Made by a program: the position numbers and the translations under genes. From CAZAQB01 sp964487155 (GTDB taxonomy: Bacteria; Pseudomonadota; Gammaproteobacteria; Nitrococcales; Nitrococcaceae), in NCBI GenBank assembly GCA_964487155.1, contig CAZAQB010000005.1, positions 1 through 57,555 on the forward strand: DNA of 57,555 nucleotides, written 5' to 3'. Positions 16,639 to 25,014 of this stretch are shown piece by piece. Under the pieces are notes generated by a model that saw nothing but the letters and a program-made list of their open reading frames with translations, made no database searches and was not told where the DNA came from. Position 1 is the first letter of the stretch, and every line of letters starts with the position of its first letter.

Positions 16639-18148
16639 CGTAGAGGGTATCCACAGTGATGGTGGTCAGGCCGCGCTCGCCGGCGAAGCGCTCGGTATTG
16701 CGCCGCGCCTTGCCGCGCACGAAGAACGGAATCTTGCGCAGCTCCCGCTCAGCCTCCGGGGCCCAGCCCACGCCAGCCGCGTCGTCCTGGCGGGAATGCC
16801 GGCTGGGGCCCAGGTGGGACGGGGCTGCGTCGTCGTGGAACTCGAAGTCGTCCCGGAACATGCCCAGCAGATGCTCCTCCAGCCCCATCATCAGCGGGTG
16901 GACCCAGCTGTCGAACAGCACGTTGGCGCCCTCGAAGCCCATCTGGGGCGAGTACCGGGCGGGGAAGTCCTGCACATGCACCGGCGCCGAGATCACCGCG
17001 CAGGGCAGGCCCAGGCGCTTGGCGATGTGGCGCTCCATCTGGGTGCCGAGCACCAGTTCCGGCTGGGCTTCGGCCACCGCCGACTCGACGGCCAGGTAGT
17101 CGTCGGTGATCAGTGCCTCCAGGCCCAGGGCAGAGGCGGCAGCACGCACGTCCCGGGCGAACTCGCGGCTGTAGGTGCCCAGCCCCACCAGCTCGAAGCC
17201 CAGCTCCTCGCGGGCCACCCGGGCGGCGGCCAGGGCGTGGGTGGCATCACCGAACACGAACACCCGCTTTCCGGTCAGGTAGGTGGAGTCCACCGAGCGC
17301 GAGTACCAGGGCAGGCGCCCGGCGTCGACGGCCGCCGCCCGCTCGGCGGGCAGCCCGGCCAGTGCCGCCACCTCGGCGAGAAAATCCCGGGTGGCGCCGA
17401 CCCCGATGGGAACGGTGGTCACCATCGGCTGGCCGAACATGCGCTCCAGCCAGGCGCAGGTGGTGCGCGCCACTTCCGGGTACAGGCAGATGTTGAAATC
17501 GGCTTCGGGGATGCGGCGCAGGTCCGCTGGCGAGGCGCCGGCCGGGGCCGCCACGTTGACCTCCACACCCAGGGCAGCCAACAGCCGGGTGACCTCCAGC
17601 ACGTCGTCCCGGCAGCGGAATCCCAGCGCCGAGGGGCCCAGCAGGTTGGCCCGCGGCGGGCGACCCGGTGCCGCCGCGGCGCTCTCGGCGCCGGGCGCCG
17701 GCACGGCCGGGGCCAGCAGCGCCCGCACCAGGTGGTAGAAGGTTTCGGACGCGCCCCAATTTTCCTTGCGGGAGTAGGCTGGCAACTCAAGGGGCACCAC
17801 CGGCACCGGCAGATCCATGCCCTGGGCCAGGGGGCCGGGCTGATCCTGGAGCAGCTCGGCGGTGCAGGACTCCCCCACCAGCAGCGCCTCGGGGCGGAAG
17901 CGCTCATAGGCCTCGGCCACGCTCTCGCGCACCAGATCGGCGGTGCCGGCCCCCAGATCCCGAGCCTGGAATGTGGTGTAGCTCACCGGCGGGCGGTGAT
18001 CGCGGCGCTCGATCATGGTGAACAGCAGGTCGGCGTAGGTGTCGCCCTGGGGGGCGTGCAGCACGTAGTGCACGCCGCGCATCGAGGTGGCAATGCGCAT
18101 GGCCCCCACGTGGGGCGGGCCTTCGTAGGTCCAGACGGTGAGTTCCAT
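16613..18148 (-). CDS. bchB: light-independent protochlorophyllide reductase subunit BchB
   Basis: 511 residues, NifK-like subunit of the dark-operative reductase. Asp36 (in QGDTYADLLF) matches the unusual aspartate ligand of the NB-cluster described for this family; the cysteines sit in VGESCTAELLQDQP and nearby. Starts MELTVWTYEGPPHVGAMRIA, the usual N-terminus. It follows bchN by 4 nt. Confidence 0.97.
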   Translation of the reverse strand: MELTVWTYEGPPHVGAMRIATSMRGVHYVLHAPQGDTYADLLFTMIERRDHRPPVSYTTFQARDLGAGTADLVRESVAEAYERFRPEALLVGESCTAELLQDQPGPLAQGMDLPVPVVPLELPAYSRKENWGASETFYHLVRALLAPAVPAPGAESAAAAPGRPPRANLLGPSALGFRCRDDVLEVTRLLAALGVEVNVAAPAGASPADLRRIPEADFNICLYPEVARTTCAWLERMFGQPMVTTVPIGVGATRDFLAEVAALAGLPAERAAAVDAGRLPWYSRSVDSTYLTGKRVFVFGDATHALAAARVAREELGFELVGLGTYSREFARDVRAAASALGLEALITDDYLAVESAVAEAQPELVLGTQMERHIAKRLGLPCAVISAPVHVQDFPARYSPQMGFEGANVLFDSWVHPLMMGLEEHLLGMFRDDFEFHDDAAPSHLGPSRHSRQDDAAGVGWAPEAERELRKIPFFVRGKARRNTERFAGERGLTTITVDTLYDAKAHFGR

Positions 18149-18152
18149 GGCT

Positions 18153-19430
18153 CTACACCGCCAGCCGCTCAAGCCGGTCCAGGGGCCGGACGAACAGTTC
18201 CGCCAGGTCGGCGGCCTGCTCGAACCCCTGGATGGGCGTGAACACCAGTTCGATGGACCACTTGGTGCGCAGGCCCTCGGCCTCCAGGGGATTGGCGAGC
18301 CCCAGCCCGCAGACGGTGAGGTCCGGCCGATCGGCCCGCAGCCGGTCCAGCTGGCGCTCCAGGTGCTGGCCCTCGGACAGCCGCACGTCGTCGCCCAGCA
18401 GCGCCAGTTCCGGTTCCAGCACGGGCCGGTCCAGGTAGGGCACGCCCACTTCCACCGGCTCCATGGCGCACTCCCGGCGCAGGAAGCGGGCCAGGGGAAT
18501 CTCAAGCTGGGAGTCGGGCAGAAAGCTGACACGCCGCCCGGCGAGCCGCTCCCGGTAGCGCTCCAGGGCCCGCCGGGCGCGAGCCACGCCGGCCGCGGTA
18601 GCCTCGCGAAGCCGCCTCTGCGGCACACCCCAGGCACTGGCGGCCGCCCCCAGCCAGCCCAGGGTGCCCTCAACCCCCAGGGGAAAGGGGGCCGACAGCA
18701 GCTCCGCGCCGCGGGCCTGGAGCGCCCGGGCGGTCTCTCCCAGGAACGGCTGGGCCAGAAGCACCCGGGTGCCCGGCCCCACGGCGGGCAGGTCGGCGGC
18801 GCGCCGGCCGGGCAGGAAGTGCACCGGAGCAATGCCCAGCGCGTCGAACAGCCGGCGGAACTGGTCCTCCACCACGTCTGCCAGAGTGCCCGCCACCAGC
18901 AGCGAGGGCTCGCCGGGGGCGGCGGCAGGCAGTTCCGGGACCAGCGCACGCAGGCAGTTGTCCTCGCCCTGGGTGAAGGTGGTCTCGATGCCGCTGCCGC
19001 TGTAGCTCAGCACCCGGACCCGGCCCTGATGGGCCAGGGACAGACGCTCGGCGGCCTTGGCCAGATCCAGCTTGATGACCTCGGAGGGGCAGGACCCCAC
19101 CAGGAACAGCGTACGGATGTCCGGCCTGCGGGCCAGCAGCTCGACCGCGATGCGGTCCAGCTCCTCGTTGCAGTCGGCGAGCCCCGCCAGGTCGCGTTCC
19201 TGCAGGATGGCGGTGGCGAAGCGGGGCTCGGCGAAAATCATCACCCCGGCGGCGGACTGGATCAGGTGGGCGCAGGTGCGCGATCCCACCACCAGGAAGA
19301 AGGCATCCTGGATCTTGCGGTGCAGCCAGACGATGCCGGTGAGGCCGCAGAACACCTCCCGCTGGCCGCGCTCGCGCAGCACCGGCGCCCGCCCGCAGCC
19401 CTGCAGATGCGCGGCTGCGCCGGCACTCAT
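18153..19430 (-). CDS. bchN: light-independent protochlorophyllide reductase subunit BchN
   Basis: 425 residues, NifD-like partner of BchB. Three cysteines for the shared 4Fe-4S cluster are at positions 28 (EVFCGLTG), 53 (SRTCAHLIQSA) and 114 (VGSCPSEVIKLDL). Together BchNBL reduce ring D of protochlorophyllide without light. The start overlaps the bchF stop as ATGA. Confidence 0.97.
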   Translation of the reverse strand: MSAGAAAHLQGCGRAPVLRERGQREVFCGLTGIVWLHRKIQDAFFLVVGSRTCAHLIQSAAGVMIFAEPRFATAILQERDLAGLADCNEELDRIAVELLARRPDIRTLFLVGSCPSEVIKLDLAKAAERLSLAHQGRVRVLSYSGSGIETTFTQGEDNCLRALVPELPAAAPGEPSLLVAGTLADVVEDQFRRLFDALGIAPVHFLPGRRAADLPAVGPGTRVLLAQPFLGETARALQARGAELLSAPFPLGVEGTLGWLGAAASAWGVPQRRLREATAAGVARARRALERYRERLAGRRVSFLPDSQLEIPLARFLRRECAMEPVEVGVPYLDRPVLEPELALLGDDVRLSEGQHLERQLDRLRADRPDLTVCGLGLANPLEAEGLRTKWSIELVFTPIQGFEQAADLAELFVRPLDRLERLAV

Positions 19431-19936
19431 TTGGCAAGCCCCAGGGCGGCGCTGCCGGCCGGCGCCGCCGCCTCGGCCCCGCGGCGGGCGGCGCGCAACT
19501 TGACCAGGAACTGGGCGGCGTTGATGAGGTAGGCGGCATAGGCCGCCAGCGCCAGCAGCATCTGGCCCTGGGGCCCCAGGGCACCCCCCACCCAGGCCAG
19601 CAGGTAGGCCGTGTGCAGCGCCAGCACCCCCATGCTCACCACGTCTTCCCAGAAGAAGGCCGGCGCAAACAGGTAACGGCCGAACACGTCGCGCTCCCAG
19701 ATGGAGCCGGTAACCATGATGGCGTACAGCACCAGGGTCTTGACCACCACGGAGGCCGTGGCCAGGGCCAGCCCCTCGCCGCTGGCCAGGTAGCGCAGCA
19801 CCAGCACCAGACTGACCAGGAACACCAGGAACTGGGCCGGCGCCAGGATGCCCTGCACCAGGGTCCACGGCGAGGCGTCCCGGCGCCGGCGCTGCTCGGC
19901 GGTGTAGAGAGGCTGTGCTGGCTGGCGGGTGGGCAT
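19427..19936 (-). CDS. bchF: 3-vinyl bacteriochlorophyllide hydratase BchF
   Basis: 169 residues from the ATG (a GTG one codon upstream is equally possible). Hydrates the C3-vinyl group of chlorophyllide/bacteriochlorophyllide on the way to bacteriochlorophyll a. Four predicted membrane segments; conserved region MVTGSIWERDVFGRYLFAPAFFWEDVVSM. First gene of the long minus-strand superoperon; a sigma-70-like promoter with a putative PpsR box lies 34 nt upstream. Confidence 0.95.
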   Translation of the reverse strand: MPTRQPAQPLYTAEQRRRRDASPWTLVQGILAPAQFLVFLVSLVLVLRYLASGEGLALATASVVVKTLVLYAIMVTGSIWERDVFGRYLFAPAFFWEDVVSMGVLALHTAYLLAWVGGALGPQGQMLLALAAYAAYLINAAQFLVKLRAARRGAEAAAPAGSAALGLAK

Positions 19937-19969
19937 CACGACCGGCTCCGATGCTGCCGATGTCCGTGC

Positions 19970-19998
19970 AATCTAGACCCGCCTCCGAGCACTGTCAA
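19970..19998 (-). promoter_or_regulatory. bchF promoter
   Basis: On the minus strand TTGACA (19998-19993), 17-nt spacer, TAGATT (19975-19970). Perfect -35 and optimal spacing. The -35 overlaps the box CGT-N12-ACA. Confidence 0.7.
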
Positions 19999-20026
19999 CC
20001 TCCCTTAACGTCATCTTGGATTGACA
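19993..20026. promoter_or_regulatory. paired PpsR/CrtJ-type boxes between bchF and ppaA
   Basis: TGT-N12-ACG at 19993-20010 and CGT-N12-ACA at 20009-20026, each one mismatch from the PpsR/CrtJ consensus TGT-N12-ACA. Together they form a symmetrical region, TGTCAA ... TTGACA. The outer half-site of each overlaps the -35 of one of the two divergent promoters, the expected place for repression. Confidence 0.55.
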
Positions 20027-20049
20027 CCTGTCTCCAGCCACGCTAGAAA
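20021..20049 (+). promoter_or_regulatory. promoter of the ppaA/aerR-like gene
   Basis: TTGACA at 20021-20026, 17-nt spacer, TAGAAA at 20044-20049. Back to back with the bchF promoter; the two -35 boxes are 22 bp apart. Confidence 0.65.
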
Positions 20050-20201
20050 TCTCTCGAACACTCCGTCCAGGCCACCGGAGCCCCTCCATGGCGATGCAAA
20101 ACGGAATGCTTCTCGATTCGTCCTCCGCTCCACCTGGGCGCCCGGCCGGCTGCTATACGTCGGAGTCGTCGCACCTGAATCGAGAGCCCGGGAGACCCGC
20201 C

Positions 20202-21092
20202 ATGACCGACGCCAGCGAGCAGACGGCCAACCTGGAAACCTGGCAGGACGCGGTTCCGGCCGAGGCACGACGAGGCCACGCGCCTCCCGGCGCAGCTCCC
20301 GGTCTCCCCCACTCTCGCCTGGAGCGACTGGTCCACACCCTGGAAGTCCAGGTGATCCCGCGCATGGTGCGCGCCCGCTCCCCCACCACCGCCATTCCCT
20401 GCTCCAGCCCGGGCAACTGCCCGGGCGACTGCGGCCGCTGCGTGGGCGGACTGGTTGAACTGCTGCTGGCTGGCGATGCCCACTCCACCCGCGATTACCT
20501 GGACGGCGTCCAGGCCCAGGGCGTGGGTCTGGAGGCGCTTTACCTGGACGTGCTGGCCCCGGCCGCCCGGCACCTGGGAGAGCTCTGGAACGATGACCGC
20601 TGCGACTTCACCGAAGTGACCCTCGGCGTGGGGCAGCTTCAGCTCGCATTGCGGGAGCGCAGCATGCCGCCGCGGGACGAGCCAGCCGACTGCCTGCACC
20701 GCCGCCGGGTGCTGCTGGCGCCGGCGGTGGGCGAACAGCACACCTTCGGGCTGCTGATGGTGGCGGAGTTCTTCCGCCTCGCAGCCTGGGATGTCTGGGG
20801 CGGTCCGCTGGCCTCCCGCGGCGAGCTGCGCTCGCTGGTTCACCGCGAGTGGTTCGATGTGGTGGGCCTGTCCCTGAGCTGCGACCGGACAGTGGAAAAC
20901 GCCAGTGCCGATATCGAGGCCATCCGTGCGGCGTCACTGAACCCCGACGTAGGAGTCATGGTGGGCGGGCCGGAGGTCATGGCCCATCCCGAGCTGATGC
21001 ATGCCGTGCACGCGGATGCCACCGCCACGGACGGTCGCCGGGCCCCCCTCGAAGCGAGCCGGCTGTTGGCCCGGTCGGCGGGGCGAACCTGA
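20202..21092 (+). CDS. ppaA: PpaA/AerR-like cobalamin-binding regulator
   Basis: 296 residues from MTDASEQTAN (GGGAGA upstream); an ATG at 20088 would add 38 residues. B12-binding-like C-terminal half with LLAPAVGEQHTFGLLMVAEFF, whose His is the expected axial ligand region, and LSLSCDRTV, VMVGGPEVM. In Rhodobacter the homologues PpaA/AerR bind cobalamin and antagonise PpsR/CrtJ. Location directly before ppsR1 and next to a PpsR-type operator supports that role. Odd: a cysteine cluster C67-x5-C73-x3-C77-x2-C80 that I do not know from the family. Confidence 0.85.
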   Translation: MTDASEQTANLETWQDAVPAEARRGHAPPGAAPGLPHSRLERLVHTLEVQVIPRMVRARSPTTAIPCSSPGNCPGDCGRCVGGLVELLLAGDAHSTRDYLDGVQAQGVGLEALYLDVLAPAARHLGELWNDDRCDFTEVTLGVGQLQLALRERSMPPRDEPADCLHRRRVLLAPAVGEQHTFGLLMVAEFFRLAAWDVWGGPLASRGELRSLVHREWFDVVGLSLSCDRTVENASADIEAIRAASLNPDVGVMVGGPEVMAHPELMHAVHADATATDGRRAPLEASRLLARSAGRT

Positions 21093-21142
21093 TTGCAGCC
21101 GGCGCCCGCGGGCCGCCGGGGCAGGGGCTGAGGAGACGCTCG

Positions 21143-22576
21143 TTGGTCGTGAGCCAGTTCACCGCGCCCGGCCGGTCCCTGGGGGACATCGACGCCGAGA
21201 CCGCGGCCACTCTGCTGGGCGCGTGTGCCGACATCGCCCTGGTGGTAGACGGCCAGGGCGTGATTCTGGATTTCGCGGTGGGTTCACCGGAACTCGCCCG
21301 GGAGGTGGACAGCGCCTGGCTTGGCCGCCCCTGGCTTGACACCGTGACGGTGGAGAGCCGCCCCAAGGTGGAGGCCCTGCTGCAGGAGGCGGGCCGGGAA
21401 GGCCCGGGGCGCTGGCGCCACGTCAATCACCCATCCCGCCGCGGACCAGACCTCCCCGTACGCTACTGCGCGGTGCGGCTGCCGGCCAACGATCACCTGG
21501 TGTTGCTGGGCCGCAACCTGCAGGCCATCGCGGCGCTGCAGCAGCGGCTGGTGGAGGCACAGCAGTCCCTGGAACGGGACTACTGGCGCATGCGCCACGT
21601 GGAAACCCGCTACCGGCTGCTGTTCCAGACATCCACGGATGGCGTGCTGGTGCTGGACGCCACCACCCACCGGGTGCTGGAGGCGAACCCCGCCGCCGGC
21701 CGCCTGCTGGGCAGCGGCGCTGCCGAGCTGGTGGGCCGGGTGTTCCCCACCGGACTGGATGCCGACGGCACCCGGGCGGTGGACACCTACCTCGACCGGG
21801 TGCGGGTGACCGGCCGGGTCGATGCGGTGCGGGCGCGCGTCATGGGCAGTGGCCGGCAGTTGCTGGTGTCGGCGTCGCTGTTGCGCCAGGAGAACGCCTC
21901 GCTGTTCCTGGTGCGCCTGGGCCCGCTGGATCCGTCCCCAGGCGGTGGGGTACCGGAGCGCCATGCCGACCTGATCGAGGTGATGGAGAGCGCACCGGAC
22001 GCCATTGTCGTCACCGACCCGCGGGGCAGCGTCATCGCCGCCAATGCCATGTTCCTGGAGCTGGCCCAGCTGGCCAGCGAGGAACAGCCGCGCGGGCAGT
22101 CCCTGGACCAGTGGCTGGGCCGGCCCGGCGTGGATCTGGACGTGCTGCTCGCCAACCTGCGCCAGCACGGCAGCGTGCGGCTGTTCGCCACCACCCTGCG
22201 CGGCGAGCACGGCACCAGCGCCGAGGTGGAGATCTCCTCAGCGGCGGTGGGTGCCCCGGAGCCCCGGGCCATGGCGTTTTTCATTCGGGCCACCGGCCAG
22301 CGGGTCGGCGGCACCCGGTCCCACCTCCACCAGGAGCTGCCACGCTCTGTGGAGCAGCTCACGGAGCTGGTAGGGCGGGCACCGCTGAAGGAACTGGTGC
22401 GCGAGTCCACCGACCTGATCGAACGGCTGTGCATCCAGGCCGCCCTGGAGCTGACCGGCAACAATCGCGCCTCGGCGGCGGAGTTACTGGGGCTCAGCCG
22501 GCAGAGCCTGTACGTGAAGCTGCGCCGTTACGGGCTGGGAGACAACGACCCGGCAGCGGATTCCCCGTCGCGCTAA
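21143..22576 (+). CDS. ppsR1: PpsR/CrtJ-type photosynthesis repressor, copy 1
   Basis: 477 residues from TTG at 21143 (AGGAG 7 nt upstream); GTG at 21149 is the alternative. N-terminal PAS-like domain, a Q-linker helix (LQQRLVEAQQSLERDYWRMRHVETRYRLLF region), two more PAS domains and a C-terminal Fis-type helix-turn-helix (ALELTGNNRASAAELLGLSR). Represses bch/crt/puc genes in the family through TGT-N12-ACA sites. Keeps a cysteine in the HTH region (ERLCIQAAL) corresponding to the redox-reactive Cys of CrtJ, plus Cys28 and one in VRYCAV. Follows the ppaA-like gene by 50 nt. Confidence 0.93.
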   Translation: MVVSQFTAPGRSLGDIDAETAATLLGACADIALVVDGQGVILDFAVGSPELAREVDSAWLGRPWLDTVTVESRPKVEALLQEAGREGPGRWRHVNHPSRRGPDLPVRYCAVRLPANDHLVLLGRNLQAIAALQQRLVEAQQSLERDYWRMRHVETRYRLLFQTSTDGVLVLDATTHRVLEANPAAGRLLGSGAAELVGRVFPTGLDADGTRAVDTYLDRVRVTGRVDAVRARVMGSGRQLLVSASLLRQENASLFLVRLGPLDPSPGGGVPERHADLIEVMESAPDAIVVTDPRGSVIAANAMFLELAQLASEEQPRGQSLDQWLGRPGVDLDVLLANLRQHGSVRLFATTLRGEHGTSAEVEISSAAVGAPEPRAMAFFIRATGQRVGGTRSHLHQELPRSVEQLTELVGRAPLKELVRESTDLIERLCIQAALELTGNNRASAAELLGLSRQSLYVKLRRYGLGDNDPAADSPSR

Positions 22577-22694
22577 ACGCCACACCCGGCGCGGCCCGCG
22601 GACCGTTTGTCGCCCCAAAAAGACCGGTCGTCGGAAACCGCCTCCTCCGGCGGGAACTCCACTTCCGCCAGCGCGTCTCCGGCCCGGCAACGAA

Positions 22695-22712
22695 TGTCAA
22701 TGTCTCTTGACA
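22695..22712. promoter_or_regulatory. PpsR/CrtJ box upstream of bchG
   Basis: TGTCAATGTCTCTTGACA is a perfect TGT-N12-ACA. Its right end coincides with the -35 TTGACA of the bchG promoter. Confidence 0.75.
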
Positions 22713-22735
22713 CAGCTATATGTCCAGTCTAGTTT
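22707..22735 (+). promoter_or_regulatory. bchG promoter
   Basis: TTGACA at 22707-22712, 17-nt spacer, TAGTTT at 22730-22735. Only 6 nt separate the -10 from the bchG ATG, so transcription should begin at or within the start codon. Confidence 0.75.
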
Positions 22736-22741
22736 TCACGC

Positions 22742-23659
22742 ATGGTCCAGACACTGGCGAAAGGGGCCACCGCGCCGCCCCGCCCCAGCCTCGGCGCTCT
22801 TGCCGAATTGCTGAAGCCCATCACCTGGTTCGCACCCATGTGGGCCTTTGGCTGCGGCGTGGTCAGTTCCGGCGTATCCATTGAGGGCCGCTGGCTGGAA
22901 CTGGCGGCCGGCGTTCTACTCGCGGGGCCGCTGCTGTGCGGCACCAGTCAGGTGGTCAACGACTGGTTCGACCGCCATGTGGACGCCATCAACGAGCCCG
23001 GGCGCCCGATCCCCTCGGGTCGTGTGCCCGGCCGCTGGGGACTCCACTTCGCGCTGGTCTGGACCGTGCTGTCCGCCGTGGTGGCGGCCACCCTGGGCCC
23101 CTGGGTGCTTGCCCCGGCGCTCGCCGGGCTGCTGCTGGCCTGGGCCTACAGCTCCCCGCCGGTGCGCCTCAAGCGCAACGGCTGGTGGAGCAACGCAGCG
23201 GTGGGCCTGAGCTACGAAGGCCTGCCCTGGCTGGCCGGCGCCGCCCTGATGACCGCCGCCGTACCCGAGCCCCGGGTGTTCGCCCTGGCCGCCCTCTACA
23301 GCCTCGGCGCTCACGGCATCATGACCCTGAACGACTTCAAGGCGGTGGCCGGCGACCGGCGCCTGGGTCTGGGCACGCTGCCGGTGCGCCTGGGGGTGGA
23401 CCGGGCGGCGCGGGTGGCCTGTGTGGTGATGGCCGCGCCCCAGGCGGTGGTGGTGGCGCTGCTGGCGTTGTGGGATCGGCCGCTGCACGCAGCCGCGGTG
23501 GCGGCCTTGCTCGCCCTGCAGCTGCTGCTCATGGGCCGGCTGCTGGAATCGCCCCGGGAGCGCGCCCCCTGGTACAACGCTACCGGCACCAGCCTCTACG
23601 TGCTGGGAATGCTGGCAAGCGCCTGGGCTGTCGGCAGCCTGGCAAGGTTGCAGCCATGA
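22742..23659 (+). CDS. bchG: bacteriochlorophyll synthase BchG
   Basis: 305 residues, UbiA-family prenyltransferase that attaches geranylgeraniol to bacteriochlorophyllide a in the membrane. Aspartate-rich motif NDWFDRHVDAINEPGRPIPS at about 78-97 and the second motif LNDFKAVAGDRRLG. About eight to nine membrane helices. The stop overlaps the start of the next gene (ATGA). Confidence 0.96.
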   Translation: MVQTLAKGATAPPRPSLGALAELLKPITWFAPMWAFGCGVVSSGVSIEGRWLELAAGVLLAGPLLCGTSQVVNDWFDRHVDAINEPGRPIPSGRVPGRWGLHFALVWTVLSAVVAATLGPWVLAPALAGLLLAWAYSSPPVRLKRNGWWSNAAVGLSYEGLPWLAGAALMTAAVPEPRVFALAALYSLGAHGIMTLNDFKAVAGDRRLGLGTLPVRLGVDRAARVACVVMAAPQAVVVALLALWDRPLHAAAVAALLALQLLLMGRLLESPRERAPWYNATGTSLYVLGMLASAWAVGSLARLQP

Positions 23660-25014
23660 CCGGCGGCGGACTGGGCTGGCTCGGCATCGTGCGCCTGGGG
23701 CTGGTGCAGACCGCCCTGGGCGCGGTCGTGGTGCTCACCACCTCGACCCTCAACCGGGTCATGGTGGTGGAGCTTGCGCTGCCCGCCATGCTTCCCGGTG
23801 TGCTGGTGGCCCTGCACTATGCCATCCAGATGCTGCGGCCCCGGCTCGGCCACGGCTCCGATGTGGGCGGCCGGCGCACCCCCTGGATCGTGGGCGGCAT
23901 GGCCGTGCTGGCCTGCGGCGGCGTGGGTGCGGCGGCGGCCACCAACCTGATGGCAATCCATGCCGGGGCCGGTATCGCCCTGGCCGTGGCGGCCTTCGTG
24001 CTCATCGGCCTCGGCGTGGGCGCCGCCGGCACCTCCCTGCTGGTGCTGCTGGCCAAGGCCGTGGCGCCGGAGCGCCGGGCCGCCGCCGCCACCATCGTCT
24101 GGGTCATGATGATCGCCGGCTTCGTGGTCACCGCGGCACTCGCCGGCCACTTCCTGGATCCGTTCTCCCCGGCCCGGCTGCTGAGCGTTACGTCGGTGGT
24201 TGCGGGGAGCGCCTTCCTGCTCACCGTGCTGGCGGTGCATAACGTCGAGCGCGGCCTCCAAGTCGGCGCCGCACCCGGGACAACGCCTCCGGCGGCGCGC
24301 TCGTTCCGCGCCGCTCTCGCCGAAGTCTGGGCCGAGCCCCAGGCGCGGCGCTTCACCGTGTTCGTGTTCGTCTCCATGCTCGCCTACAGCGCCCAGGATC
24401 TGATCCTGGAGCCCTTTGCGGGCACCGTGTTCGGCCTCACACCGGGCCAGTCCACCCAACTCGCCGGACTGCAGCACGGCGGCGTACTTGTCGGCATGCT
24501 GCTGGTGGCAGTGCTGGCCACGGGCCGCGGCCGGCGGCGCTTCGGCTCGCTGCGCGCCTGGAGCATCGGCGGCTGCATCGCCTCGGCCGGCGCCCTGCTG
24601 GCGCTGGCGGCGGGCGGTTTTTTCAGCGCCGGCTGGCCCCTGGCAGCCAACGTGTTTGCCCTGGGCACCGCCAACGGCGCCTTCGCCGTGGCCGCCATCG
24701 GTTCCATGATGAGCCTGGCCGGGGCCGGCCGGCAGGGAGGCGAGGGGGTACGCATGGGCCTGTGGGGGGCCGCCCAGGCCCTGGCGTTCGGGCTCGGCGG
24801 CTTCCTCGGCACAGTGGCGGTGGACCTCACCCGCGCCCTTGTCGACCTTCCCGCCCTGGCTTACGGACTGGTGTTCGCCGCCGAGGCAGCGGCATTCCTG
24901 GCCGCCGCCATGCTGGCCGTCGGCGTCTATCGAGGCACCGGGGACCAGGCCAGCCCGGCCCGCGGCATGCCCATTACCGCCGGCGCGCTGCTGGCCCAGG
25001 CAGGTAAGCAATGA
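23656..25014 (+). CDS. PucC/BCH-family MFS transporter (Bch2)
   Basis: 452 residues with about 12 membrane helices; starts MTGGGLGWLGIVRLGLVQTALG. PucC-family segments: TTSTLNRVMVVELALPAMLPG, HGSDVGGRRTPWIVGG and SAQDLILEPFAGTVFGL. Corresponds to the bch2 (orf428-type) gene found between bchG and bchP in many purple bacteria, thought to aid pigment delivery or antenna assembly. Paralogue of lhaA in this window. Translationally coupled on both sides. Confidence 0.9.
   Translation: MTGGGLGWLGIVRLGLVQTALGAVVVLTTSTLNRVMVVELALPAMLPGVLVALHYAIQMLRPRLGHGSDVGGRRTPWIVGGMAVLACGGVGAAAATNLMAIHAGAGIALAVAAFVLIGLGVGAAGTSLLVLLAKAVAPERRAAAATIVWVMMIAGFVVTAALAGHFLDPFSPARLLSVTSVVAGSAFLLTVLAVHNVERGLQVGAAPGTTPPAARSFRAALAEVWAEPQARRFTVFVFVSMLAYSAQDLILEPFAGTVFGLTPGQSTQLAGLQHGGVLVGMLLVAVLATGRGRRRFGSLRAWSIGGCIASAGALLALAAGGFFSAGWPLAANVFALGTANGAFAVAAIGSMMSLAGAGRQGGEGVRMGLWGAAQALAFGLGGFLGTVAVDLTRALVDLPALAYGLVFAAEAAAFLAAAMLAVGVYRGTGDQASPARGMPITAGALLAQAGKQ

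Noticed and set aside
13192..16659. A 1155-codon open frame antisense to bchH
   Set aside because: Low-complexity Gly/Ala/Gln/His composition typical of the reverse frame of a GC-rich gene; bchH is unambiguous.
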